Origin: Astrocystis sublimbata
Lineage: Eukaryota > Ascomycota > Sordariomycetes > Xylariales > Xylariaceae
DNA: 64,000 nt
Assembly (NCBI GenBank): GCA_022453515.1
Contig: JAJNNY010000046.1
Span: forward strand, 186,001-250,000
Reading direction: 5' to 3'
Shown here: piece by piece, positions 22,693 to 34,121 of the stretch
Numbering within the stretch: position 1 is the first letter of the stretch
Layout of the letters: each line of letters opens with the position of its first letter
Position numbers and translations under genes: made by a program
The notes under the pieces: model-generated
Told to the model about the DNA's origin: nothing
What the model saw: the letters and a program-made list of their open reading frames with translations, nothing else
Databases searched by the model: none

Positions 22693-24514
22693 ATGAACGC
22701 CACGCAACGGCCACCATCTCGCCCAGAGTGGTACAGCGCCGGCGATACTGACCCGTAAGTTGACTTCTTTGGAGCTGCGGACCCAAGCCTTCAGCTACCT
22801 TATTCTCATAGGGTACGCTGGCACAGAAGTGGTCCTCCATTTTCAAGTACTAATAGATATCGGATCTTGGCTTCAGAATGCTAGAACCAGCACGCGAGGC
22901 CTTCATTATCGCGGCAGCAACATTCTCAACAAAACTTACCTCGGACCCGTGCAAAGCGAAGTTCGTGAGCGAGATCTCGGATATCAGTCATTTGCAAAAA
23001 GTTGTAACGGAAGCGCAACTCAAATACAAAGCGAAAGACGAGAAGAGCGCAGTTCGAAAATGGCTTCGAGTTTTCTCAAAGAGAGTCAATCATTACGGGG
23101 CAATATTGGATGTACTCGTATCTCATCACCCAGAGTATGTGGCTCTCGTCTGGGGAGCGATGAAGTTTCTCTTCGTGGTAAGCTGCGAGAATCCGTGCCG
23201 AGGGTTCATACTTACCTGCCCCTACCTGTTGGTACCTAGGTGCTCACAGCTTTGCTAGGCTCTCGATAACCACGAGGCTTTGATAACATGCATCGCCAAA
23301 GGACTAGCGGAGATTGCCGATAATCTGCCAGTCGTCGAAGTAGTGACTATCCTGTTTCCGACGGAGAGGATGAAACTTGCACTAGCCGAGATATATGCCA
23401 GCATGATCCGATTTCTCATGCGTGCTCAGGGCTGGTTCGAAGAGAACAGATTTATGAGAGGGCTGCACTCGATAACGAAGCCGAAAGAGCTGCAGTACGA
23501 CGACTTACTCGCGAACATCAGATCTTCCACGGCCAATTTTAGGAATTTAGCTGTGGCTGCGGCACAGGCAGAACAGCGAGATATGCACTTGCTACTGCTA
23601 GAGATGAAGCAGATGATGATTAGTTAGTATCGCTTACGTTGTTAGCAGTACTTGGTCAAGAGGCTCAAGGCTAACGTTTGTCAGCAAACCAACAGATCAA
23701 CTCGAGTGCTCAGCTTAATACCAACCTGGTACTTACGGACCTCCAATTCTCCCAGATCCTCACGTTCTTGTCGGACTCCCCCCTCGAAGACCCGAGTAAT
23801 GCTTTCACAGCAGCCCTATATCTAAGCAATCGAAATCGCCGCAATCCTAAGGCCATGTCAGAGCCGTTTTGGCTTAATCCTAAGTTTCTAGCATGGACCC
23901 GACCGCAGACATCCTCCTTGATCATGGTCAAAGGGAGCTACGGAAGCCGGCAAACTGTCAGAGATTTTCTCACAAATGCGGTCTCATGTATACGAGAAGC
24001 TCATGTCCCAATCATTTGGGCACTAAATACTGCCGACTCGATATCCAACGGGATTTCGATAGTAGAACTATTGAAATATCTAACCCACCAAGCCTTACAG
24101 CAAGGATCGCTCCCTACCGAGCGGTTTGTCGCCCTGAACTGTGCGCGATTTCAAACTGCTCGCAGCGAAAGTGAGTGGTTCGGCAATTTAGCTGCTGGCC
24201 TAGCCAACTTGAAGCGAATCTATATCGCCGTTGATCTCGATGTGCTTGCTCCGGAACTCATTGATGTTGGAGGCGAACTCTCTCTGCTCAATAGGTTCTC
24301 GAAGCTCCTCGATGATCTGAAAACTGAATCTCCAAAGAGCGTGGTGAAGGTTGTGATCGTCAGCTGTAGATCGCAGATATTGAGCCATGTCACAGATGAG
24401 GATAGGGGGAGGTTTATCTCGGTTGGCAAACCGAAGCCCAAGGGCGCCCGTGCGATTACCAAAACAACCGGAACCCTATCTTTACGGGGTCAACTAAGAC
24501 GCGGCTTTTCATAG
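22693..24514 (+). CDS. DUF7708/NACHT-like STAND-related protein (518 aa)
   Basis: Four exons, 22693-22754, 22877-23177, 23259-23622 and 23685-24514, sum to 1557 bases in frame. The first half matches the fungal N-terminal domain called DUF7708 that precedes NACHT-like modules: a helical block including KWLRVFSKRVNHYGAILDVL and HPEYVALVWGAMKFLFVALDN. The second half resembles a P-loop domain in outline (LIMVKGSYGSRQTVRDF near the Walker A place, IYIAVDLDVLAPELID near Walker B), but the GxxxxGK[ST] lysine is missing, so nucleotide binding is doubtful. There are no WD40 or ankyrin repeats; the protein ends after the core. The absent Walker lysine may be typical of this subfamily. Relatives are thought to be NLR-like sensors; function here is inference. 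It is divergently paired with the AAA gene. Confidence 0.82.
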
Positions 24515-26642
24515 TCCGAATATGTAACAGGTGCGGAATTCGAGGATGTTCACCAGGTTAAGTAGGTATGCACTATTTTTTGGTAGAGGACCGACAACAA
24601 AGTCGAAATGTTGTCGCAACTTCTTCTGTAAAAAGTCCTGGGCCATAACAGATGAATCTTGTCTGTTTTGGGTCATCAACTCGGTGTAGGTCCGGACCTA
24701 CCTAGGTACCTCTCTTAATGTGAACAGCTGGCGGCCTGACCGAAGCCACCAAGCCACACACATGGCCGCCGATAGGTAGAAGGAAGTGCGATGGGGGCTT
24801 GGCAAAGGCCCTGTAAATCTCGCAAGCTCGCAAGTTCTCTCACCTCCCGACAAATTCATTCGGTAAACGCCTCATCCACATCAGGCCTTCCTTGTCTTGC
24901 GACATTCAGAGAGTACCTGACGCCTGCGAAGCAGATGGTCAAGCAGATGGTCAGTTTCATAAAGCCTGCCTTCTCCCAACGCAGAAGGGCAACCCCATTT
25001 ATCATAGCCTGGGTTGCTTCTGAGGCCGCATCATCGCCTCGCCGGCGCCTCGGCAAATGCACCATACACTCGCTCCAAAACACTACGAGATGCAGAATGG
25101 AGTGATTAGAGCTCGTACAAACAGGACGGTCCTCTATCTGCTGTCTCAACACTATATCTGAAAAGTGGACTTTTATGCGCTAGAGCCATGTGTACGAGAT
25201 GTGTACACATGGTCAAATGTGACCGATGAAGCAAGATCTGAGTTTCATACGCCCCTTTGATTGGGTCCATCCTCGTCTGCGTAGATCATTGCGCATCTTA
25301 TACATGCCAAGAGACGTTTTTAGGTACAGTCCACAGCATTGGAATTGAAACAGCAGTTAGAGAGATAGGAGAAAGGTTTATGACGTTATCCTTGCAGTGA
25401 TCGTCGGATTCCAACGACTCTCGAGTAATTGCCTTCTGATTCGTACAGGAGGCCATGACAGAATCAAGAAGTTCGCGTGTGCCGATCGGCATATTCTGCC
25501 CAATCGCCCACCTAGCAGCAATACCAAATACCAATTCGTCGTCCATCTAGCTCACCACCACCCACCCACCGATATTCTACACCTCCTGGCCCGACCGGGT
25601 GGTCGAGAAATTCTGCACCCGCGGCCACCCCATCGCTCAATACTAATAGTAGCTCGATATCGCGGAATCAGTCCACGAGCTGAACATTAGCGGCAGAATC
25701 CATGCACATATTCGTACGTAGGGCTGGCCAGGCCGCACCAGCCAGCCTGGCCATGCTGGCTATGAAAGGTAAGTGCGCCAACTATTACCACGCCATCGGT
25801 GCACTAACAGTGGACGCCAAGAGCAAAGATATCGTGAGAGGAAGGTGCCACGACTCACGATCGCCAACAACGGGCAGATGGACGTCTTGGCGCCTGGACT
25901 CTGGGCCTCCTTGTGCCTCCACGCAATCTCCTGCCATAGTGCGGATCCTGGCTCGGTGGTCAGAAGGATTTTGCTCTCAATATCCGTACGAGCTTGAGCT
26001 TACCTCAGCTGAGCATACTCACATGCCTCGAGCCTCGCGAGCTCGTACAATCTCGCAGCACCGACAGAAGACCTTCTCGCTTATGATCTCTGATGCCTGC
26101 TGTACCTGGCATCTGGTACCGAAGCGAGCGAGGGTACTATACTATGCTGCGTTGTCGAGGTCAGCGAGTTCAATGCAGCCTTGGCGCAGCCTTGGCACAT
26201 CTACCCACTCCCCATGCCACTCTAAAGCAAGAAGTTGCCATGCGAGCCATGTCAGACTCCCACCTCACGCCTAGTTTGGGAATCCCACATTAGGGCCATA
26301 CGGCACAGGCGGGGGCGATTAGCCTCGCGCCCAAATAGATCATCAGCATTAATGCTAACTATGATACGTTAGGATGGCTAAATTTAATGGTAAGCTGAAA
26401 TCAAGTGTTACCGAGTATCTCTTCCAGTGCTGACTCGATACAGATACTGGCCAGGCCATCCCTTTCTTTTAACCCCTGGGGAGCCACCTGCGGCGACAAG
26501 TACTTCTTCCCCTCAGGTTCTTGTTTGATACCTCCCGCCAACGGTCCTTCAGTCTTTCTTTAACGTTCCGATTTGGATTTGGATTTGGATTTTTACTTCT
26601 ATTTATTTTTTGGGGGGTTTACTCGACACATACATACTCACC
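24515..26642. other. Intergenic, 2.1 kb
   Basis: No gene is supported. Open frames at 25,702-26,274 (+) and 25,298-25,546 (-) have no recognisable protein character. A perfect CCTACCTAGGTACC block lies near 24,698-24,711. The right end is the leader of the acyltransferase gene, with a GGATTT tandem repeat. Confidence 0.5.
26570..26595 (+). repeat. Short GGATTT tandem repeat in a 5' leader
   Basis: About four copies of the hexamer GATTTG/GGATTT sit 50-70 bases before the ATG of the acyltransferase gene. It is a simple microsatellite that is expected to vary in length between strains. Confidence 0.8.
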
Positions 26643-28449
26643 ATGGATAGCATAAGGCGATGGGTGAATGGCTCCAACAGCAGTCAGCCCCATCACTATG
26701 AAGAGGCCTTGCCTCTCACCGAAAACGACCCCAAATCCATTGGAGACGATGACTGGGCAACTCCTTCCCGTGAGAACTCGATAGTTCGATGGCTTATTTT
26801 TCTTCTTCCTTTTTGCGTTGCCAAGCCGCTGGGGCTTACCGAGCGACAACTGCCGAAAACGACGTCAACAACCTACCTGAACGGGATAAGAGGCTTGGCC
26901 TGCTGGATTGTCTTTAACGAGCATATGACAATGGACAAATACCGCGCCATCGTGTTCAAGCCATACGGGGCAGAGAAAAACGGCGAGAAGTTTGAACACT
27001 TCATTCAGCTACCTTTTGTGCGAGCCCTGATAGCCGGGAAAGGCATGGTATGCGTGTTCTTCGTGCTATCGGGGTTTGTGCTGTCGTATTCGTCCCTGCG
27101 CAAAATCAACGAGCAGGGCAAGCCAAATAAGCCGGAGAAGGCGGGCGCCCGCGACGACCTACTCACGCGCATTTCGTCAATGACACTGCGTCGTGCCATT
27201 CGTTTGTTTGGACCGTTGTTGGCGCTCGCCTTCCTAACTGGATTGGTCACCTACTACGTGCCCTGGGGTGTTATCGACCACAAAGCTCCTAATATCTTCG
27301 CTCATCTATACAAGCAATGGCTCGACGCCGTTACCGTTATGGACCCGTACCACGTATGTAACCCCCCTTCGCAGTTACCCCGCACCATATCATGATATTT
27401 TCCCTGTACCCCAAAGGCATGCGGGAGCCCGAGATGCTAGCAGAGGAAGGTGGTACTGACTCCTGTCGTCACAGTGGGGAAGACTTAGACCGATACCGCG
27501 GCATTTCGGGCAGGCCTGGACTCTTGGCGTAGAGTACCGACTGTCATTGGTCATGTTCCTGATGATAGCTACGACTGCAACGCTGTCTACCGTCGGTCGG
27601 AAGATCGTCATCATCTTTGTTGCGGCCTGGTCCGTCTATTGCGGTCGCCGCTGGGATGTGGCGTGCGCAATGGGCGGTATGCTGCTAGCCGAGTTGCGAT
27701 TCGCACCCTTGGCGGACGACATCAACCGCATCTTCAAGCGGCCTCTGCGTCTGAGCAAATTGTGGACAACCGTGCCGGCCGTGGTCTGCGTAACCCTCGG
27801 ACTCTTATTTTGCAGCTGGCCCGAAGCCTCGCCATCTGGCGCGGAGCCTTACAGCTCTCTTTGGGAATTGACACCCGAAACCTGGCGCCCTGATGCCAAC
27901 CATGGCGCACCGGAGCCAGTAGGAGGTTGGGTTTGGTGGTGGGGCACCATCGGTGCTTTTATGTTTCTCTGGGGTCTGGAGCAGCTCCCGTCGTTGCAAA
28001 ATATCCTATCCGTCAGCTTCCTGAAGTACCTGGGCGAGATCAGCTACGCGTACTACCTACTACAGGAGATGGGACGTACCCATGTCGGCGACCCGATTTA
28101 CAACGCGCTGCAGGAGAAACACGGCTGGTCGCAAAACTCCGCCTTTGTTGCTGGATATATCGTCGGCAATATCTTCAACATTATAGCAGCGGACTACTTC
28201 TGGCGTGTTATCGACGAGTCGTGCGTCCGCTTGGCGCGTCATGTTGTAGTGGAGTGGTTGGGTGTAGGGAAAAAGCCCGGTGGTCGGTCGGCTATGGAAT
28301 ATGCACCGGTGCCCACGGCGGCGCCCGCAGCTAACGATGAGCATTCGGCTTTGGACAACTTTGCTATTGAAGAGGACGACATTGCTCTTAAGGAGGGTTT
28401 CGCCGACTCGAGCAACAGCGAGAGGATTAGACGCAGAAGACTCTCGTAA
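26643..28449 (+). CDS. Membrane acyltransferase-3 family protein (561 aa)
   Basis: Two exons, 26643-27353 and 27475-28449, with a 121-base intron (GTATGT...CACAG). The start is the ATG in CACCATGG. The protein belongs to the acyltransferase-3 (OafA/NodX-like) integral membrane family: YLNGIRGLACWIVFNEH (near 80-96) carries the conserved Arg and His of the first helix, VCVFFVLSGFVLSYSSL is a typical second helix, and WTLGVEYRLSLVMF and LKYLGEISYAYYLLQE follow in the expected order. The family moves acyl groups onto sugars, lipids or metabolites at a membrane. The acceptor is unknown. It runs toward the alcohol-oxidase-like gene; their stops are 142 bases apart. The frame looks intact. Confidence 0.9.
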
Positions 28450-28591
28450 TGTACTTAAAGATCAACATTTGGCTCTCTATCTTTTGAGTCGGGTTAGTCC
28501 CTAAGTCTCTCTTACCAATCAAATATTCACAACCATCCAGTGGACTTTTCGAATCCATTCGAAGCAACTATGATATGAAGTTATCTAGGAG

Positions 28592-30636
28592 CTAATTACC
28601 CAGACTAAGGCCGAGTTCCTTAATGAATGTGTCAGCGGCCTTTTCTCCGATTGCTAGGGCTGTATTGTACGTATTCGCAGCAACACTCTTCGGCACGATA
28701 CTCAGATCTGCGAGCTTCAAGCCCTCGACACCATAAACACCGAGGTCCTTGTCCACAACGCCGTTCTGCTCGCGTGGCGCCATCTTGCACGTGCCCGAGG
28801 AGTGCCATGCCGAACCAACGTTGTCACCAATCCACTTGTCGATGACGGCATCGTCTTCGGCAGAGTAATCGATATCCTGCACATCCCCGGTCAAGCCTTC
28901 GGGATACTCAGCGACGGCTGCTTTGGAACCCTTGGGGAATGTCGGATGTTGGGCTTGCATCTCGCCTCGGAACACCGACATCCGTCGCGCAACCTCTCGC
29001 TGCTTCTTATACGCCCAGCGAATCTTGAGCAGATCGAGCCCCTTTGTATCCGCGAGGAAGCCGGTGTCGAAGTCGAGGGGATCGGTCACCTCCGGGCCCG
29101 TGATGTGTACGTGACCTCGTGAGAAGGGGTATGTTGTGAAGGTCGAGACCCCGAAGTACTGTCCGGGTGGTATGCTCACTGGCTCTCCGGGGAAGCTTGT
29201 ATCGTCAGCTGTTTGTCACTTTTCAATAGTGCATCACCCTCATAGCAAGCTTTGGGAGTGTTCATGAATGGAATCGGCTTACCAATTCAATAACGCCATC
29301 ATCATCAATGGCTTGTTCGGGTCATCCTTGAATTCCTTATTCCAGGCCTCCTGGAATTCAGATCCCAAGGAAGCGACATCGTCATCGGTGGGGCGAAGCT
29401 TGCAGGTCACGTCTTGCACATTCCACCCTAGATGAGCATGGTTCTTCTGAATGAGCTCCGCAGGGTCACGTCTACCCGTCACCATCGCGTCAATGGTTTC
29501 ATCTTCGGTGAGGCTCGACCTGTAGGAATAGAGACACAGGTGATGGTCATCATATTCATGGCCGACACCAGGCACATCTGCCACGACCTCCGGGATGTTT
29601 GAGCGGCGCAGGACATTTGCATCGCCCACTCCGGATCTCTCTAGCACGGCTGGGGTCCCAAGGGCCCCGCAAGAGACAATGACCATCTTGGCTGCGTGCA
29701 CGGTCCGATCGGTGGCGCCATCGGCTTTTGGGCGGTAAACGACGCCACTCGCCTTCTTTCCCTCGAACAGCACGCGCACAACGTGTGATTCAACAACAAC
29801 TGAAAGATTAGGGTGCTTGCCATCCTCGAGTCGGGGTCTCAGGTATCTCGAAGCCGTGTCCTGACGCTTCCCGTCAGGAGAGATATACCTGACTGCGCGC
29901 TGAACCCCATTGCAGGCATCCAGGCTATTCAGATCTTCTATCTCCGGCCAGCCCAGCTTGTTCATGGCGGAGATGAAGTCATCTTGGCATCTCTTCCCAG
30001 TGAAGGTGCCGCTGGATACATGGATTGGGCCGTCGGATCCGTGCTTCTCCAGGGAGCCAGGGCCATGATAGGTTTCCAGCTAGAAGAAAACACGAATCAT
30101 TATACATTCCACGGCGAGTTAAAAACCTGCAGGCTTCCCTCACCTTCTTCAAGAATGGGAGCATCTCATCGGCAGACCATCCCGGCGTGTTCCAAGAATC
30201 CCAATCAGACCGCTGCGCCCGGCTATACATCATCATGTTCGTGGCCGAGCCGCCACCGAGCACACAGCCGGAGGGAACGACGACCTCGCGAGCGGCCAGG
30301 CTTTTCGAAGGGTTGCTTTTGTGGAAGGCAGTGGTCGTGGAGCCGGGCATGATGTTGCTGAAGAAGAAGGCAGGATACTCGACGGCGGGATTTCCGGCGC
30401 CATCAGGTCCGGCTTCGATGACCAGTATGGAGAGGCTCGGGTCGGCATCAGCAAGCCTGGCGGCTACAACGCAGCCTGTTGCGCCTCCTTATACCGTTAC
30501 ATGACGACATTAGTTGTCTTGCGGTTCAAGTAATTACTTCCATAGACTGGCAGACTGAGAACAGAGACGACTCACCGCCAGCGATGATGATGTCCACTTT
30601 CTGGACTTCATCGGGTAATTGAGTGTATAGTGGCAT
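28592..30636 (-). CDS. GMC oxidoreductase, alcohol (methanol) oxidase-like (601 aa)
   Basis: Exons 30576-30636, 30144-30487, 29283-30079 and 28592-29195 sum to 1806 bases; every phase closes. The FAD-binding start reads VDIIIAGGGATGCVVAARLA, with VIEAGPD after the second strand. GCVLGGGSATNMMMYSRAQ is the GMC signature region, and SCGALGTPAVLERSGVGD the second one. The C-terminal active-site block WHSSGTCKMAPREQ carries the catalytic His, with the partner Asn in ANTYNTALAIGEKAAD. Overall pattern and length fit the fungal alcohol oxidase branch, which oxidises short primary alcohols to aldehydes and makes H2O2. Yeast enzymes of this kind are peroxisomal; here the end GLSLGN is not a PTS1 signal, so location is open. 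It starts divergently from the amidase gene. Confidence 0.92.
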
Positions 30637-31662
30637 TGCGATTGCAGGTATGTTTGTTGCAATGAGATGGGTGATGCGTGCGTAGGTGATGATTGACGAG
30701 GGGTTGACTGGGGCGACTTAGATGATATTAAATAAATGTTGGTAGCTTTGTTGTTAGTATAAATTGTTGGCAGTACGTTGGCCCCATATAGTGGTCCGGA
30801 GCTACAATTTGACCCTTTCAGGCGTTACCGTGCATCAAATGCTCTTGCGATCAAAATAAGCGACCTATTCATAGGATACGAGAGGATGATTCTAAACACA
30901 ACTTACTTTGTCTCTTGCCTTGGGGCTGATCAAGCAAGTGCTGATGCGGAGGATTGGACAAACTCCAAGCCTTGCATGTATACACTTATACGAACCGATT
31001 ACATACGTACTAATTAATTACGGTCAGATGCCTGCTTTCTTAGTGTTACTAATTACGGTAAGAGGACTAGCTTTATTTGCGTCACTATCTTTCATTGTTG
31101 TTTAACCTCGTTTGCTCTTTGCTCAGGGTGGGTTTCTATCAATCAAACAAAGCTTCGCTTACATAAGTTGACATGCTTTCCACAAGCTACGTAGTCCATG
31201 AAACCAACACATACAAACATCTCTTGAATCGCTTCAAAGTACGGTTAACGAATTGTTAAAGATTAATTTTACGTCTAGAATTGACGGATAAGAAGTAGGT
31301 GGCTTCCAGCTAACTACCTGAGGGGGGTTTGAGAACTTGTAGGTGATCAAACTGTCTCATTTGGGAGCAGGGTCACAATCATGATTGGTTGCCCTGCATT
31401 GGGCCTTGTTATCATTTTCACGTAAGGGATAAAAGCTCACTTGTGCACATGCAATCCAAGGACTCGAAGAAGCTGCGTGGGTGTATTGTGAATTGGTCCT
31501 TGCTCCTTACCAGAAGGCCCAATCGAGCAACCCTCTCCCAACGTTACGTACCTACTTCATCTTGCCTCTTCGTAACCTATGTTGCCGATCTCATGTTCTT
31601 CTTCCGATATCTGACATACTTAAATAATCAAGTTCCCTCGCCGATTCAGGAGCAGCTTTGAC
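30637..31662. promoter_or_regulatory. Divergent upstream region between oxidase and amidase genes
   Basis: About 1.03 kb lies between the two start codons, enough for separate promoters. It is AT-rich; no gene is supported. Short frames at 30,778-31,105 and 31,389-31,661 look accidental. Confidence 0.5.
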
Positions 31663-34121
31663 ATGCTGGCAGCATTTGCTCCAGTTCCAAGGCTTTATAG
31701 TATGTCGCTTAGTCGTACCAACGTAGGAGCCTCACTTCCGACAATCAAACTTGGGGACATCGGTTATGTTGCGATTCCTCATGTCAACGTGAGTCTCCAG
31801 ACCTTACGGTCGATACACTCACTAACAAATCCTAATAACTAGCTTGAAGTGAGCATCGGCAACGGCACATTGCCCTCCAGACAATCCTATGAACTGGGCC
31901 CGAGTGAATACAAACCGGTCGTGGTGGTCTCCGCAGACCAGCTCTCATCCGAGAGATCACTTTCCGACGTGATCGGCTCGTTTCTAGCGATCAACGATGA
32001 CGTCTTCTCCTTACAATTCGTGTCGAATACCTTGGTTGTGCGTGGAAATTCAACAGACTTATCGCGCCTTCGACCTCAATGGACTGCCTCAGGCCCTGAT
32101 TCCATCTTTGGTTCGTGGGCAATTATGACAGTCCTAGAGGTGGCAAACCCCGAACATGAAATTCCGGATGGCCCGTACTTTCTAAGCGAAGGAGGCCGAC
32201 TGTCTCAGGCATGGCGGTTGTATCCAGACAAAACAGACAGTTTCGTCACATCTGTCATTCCCTCAAGAACCTTTGAACAAGGAGATGTTTCGTTCAGGCC
32301 ATTGAATCTTCGCTTAGACGGCCTGTGGACCGCAATCGCGGTACCAAGCCGACTCTATAGCAAAAAGTCACCGTCGTTGCCATTGGCCGGGATGATATTC
32401 AGTGTCAAGGACAACTACAAGATCTCCGGCGTGCCGACGACGCAGTCGAACTGGGCGTGGTGTGAGCTGTACGAGGGAAAGCCCGAGAACGAAACCGCAG
32501 CCTACGTCCGCGAACTCATTGAGCTCGGTGCGGTCCTGGTGGGAAAAACCAAGATGTGCGCGTTCGCATCCAGTGAAGAAGCCACCGACCAATGGATTGA
32601 TTTCCACGCTCCGTTTAACCCCAGGGGCGATGGGTATCAAAGCTCTTCTGGAAGCGCGACTGGCGGCGGGACGAGTCTTGCTGCGTATGATTGGCTTGAC
32701 TACTCGGTCGGTACTGACAGTGAGTATTCCCTTGCAGCCTTCGCCGACGCTTTGCTAAATCTGAACAGCTACCGGCAGCATCAGATGGCCTGCTGCATGG
32801 TGCGGGCTTTTCGGACTCCGTACAACGTGGAAGCCGGATGCCATGGATGGTGTCTATCCCTCTTGCCGGTTTGTCAACATCAATTATGGGATAGAGACAT
32901 TAAGCTAACTTCGACCTCAGGATCATGGATACTATAGGACTACTAGCAAGAAGCATTGAAGGCATGCAGACACTTGTTGATAGCAGTATATCAGGTGTCG
33001 GAGAGACAATTCCTGACCAGCCTGTAAGTGCTCTGGCATGTGATGATATCCCCTTTTTCTATGCAAGCTTGGTAGTAACGTTTCAAAGTTCCCAAAGGAG
33101 ATCCTATACCCTACAGACTTCTTCCCCATGGCAGATCCTCAGCAACAGAAGCTTATCGAACGTTTTATAAGTGATCTTGAGTCATACTTAGGTGTCAATG
33201 CCACCCATATGAGCATCGCAGATCGCTGGAAGGAATGTCCGCCAGATGAAGCTTCTGGAAAGACAATACAGGAGTTCATTGATAAGGTAGGTACCTATCC
33301 CATTACATATTAACACATAACTTGACTGCAACTAAATCGTTCAGGCTCCCTACAATCCATTTTACTACGATGGGTATCATGAGTACATAACCTTTCGAGA
33401 AGAGTATCAGGAGAAGTTCGGAAAGCCGGTATATGTTGGTCCTTACATGCGCTGGAAATGGTGTGGTCCATCACCCCAGAGATCTTGAGAAAGACACTAA
33501 TCATCGCCAGGGACCGTGGGGCGGAGGTTGATGAGGACATGAAGAACAAGTCTTTACAAGACGTTGAAGTCTACCGTCGCTGGTTTAGGGAGGACGTGCT
33601 ACGACCTGCTGGGCATGGAGGCACATCAGCCATCATGCTTATCCCATGTGGCCCTAGCATGCCCAAGTATCGTGACGATCCAAACATGTGAGAGCCTCAC
33701 TGTGATCAATGCCGATATTATCAACTAAACTGCCATCAGCCCTCCTGCGGTCGTCGGCCCTTTCTCGTGGAATTACCTCGCATCTATACAAGGTTTACCA
33801 CAATTAGTAGTCCCGAGTATGAGCTGAGTTTCTCGATGAGTAAAGCAGATATTGGTGAACTGACATAGTATTGTCGGAAGCATCCCATACGAGTCACGGA
33901 TCACTGGGGTTACAGAACAACTCCCAGTTGTAGGAGCAATTGTTGGTGCAGCAGGTAGGCTTGACGTCTAATCACTACTATATGGCATCAAAGTATTAAC
34001 CTGACGCACCATAGGCAGCGACGCAATGCTAGTGGATATTGTGGGAAAGGCACTCGAGCAGAACCATCGCCCCAAGGAGGTTATGACTGGACGAACAATG
34101 TTTCCTGAGCTGAAGATCTAA
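31663..34121 (+). pseudogene. Amidase-signature family gene with a frameshift
   Basis: Exons by eye: 31663-31788 (or start at 31702), 31843-32719, 32769-32868, 32921-33023, 33068-33286, 33345-33687, 33740-33816, about 33869-33954 and 34015-34121. Catalytic parts are present: the Lys in FSVKDNYKI, the cis-Ser in YQSSSGSATGGG, and the nucleophile Ser in GTDTTGSIRWPAAWCGLFGL, formed by splicing. Near 33460 the frame breaks: RWKW is followed by a shift, and VWSITPEILRKTLIIARD resumes one base later, as if one G were missing. A second mismatch lies at the 33816/33869 junction, where VVP should join SIPYESRITG but the phases differ by one. Family members hydrolyse amides. A sequencing error at 33460 would rescue only the first lesion. 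The stop is the TAA at 34119. Confidence 0.72.

Noticed and set aside
25702..26274. 190-codon plus-strand frame and a coding-like minus-strand stretch around 26,000-26,150
   Set aside because: Neither strand gives a recognisable domain, and no consistent intron-exon model emerged.
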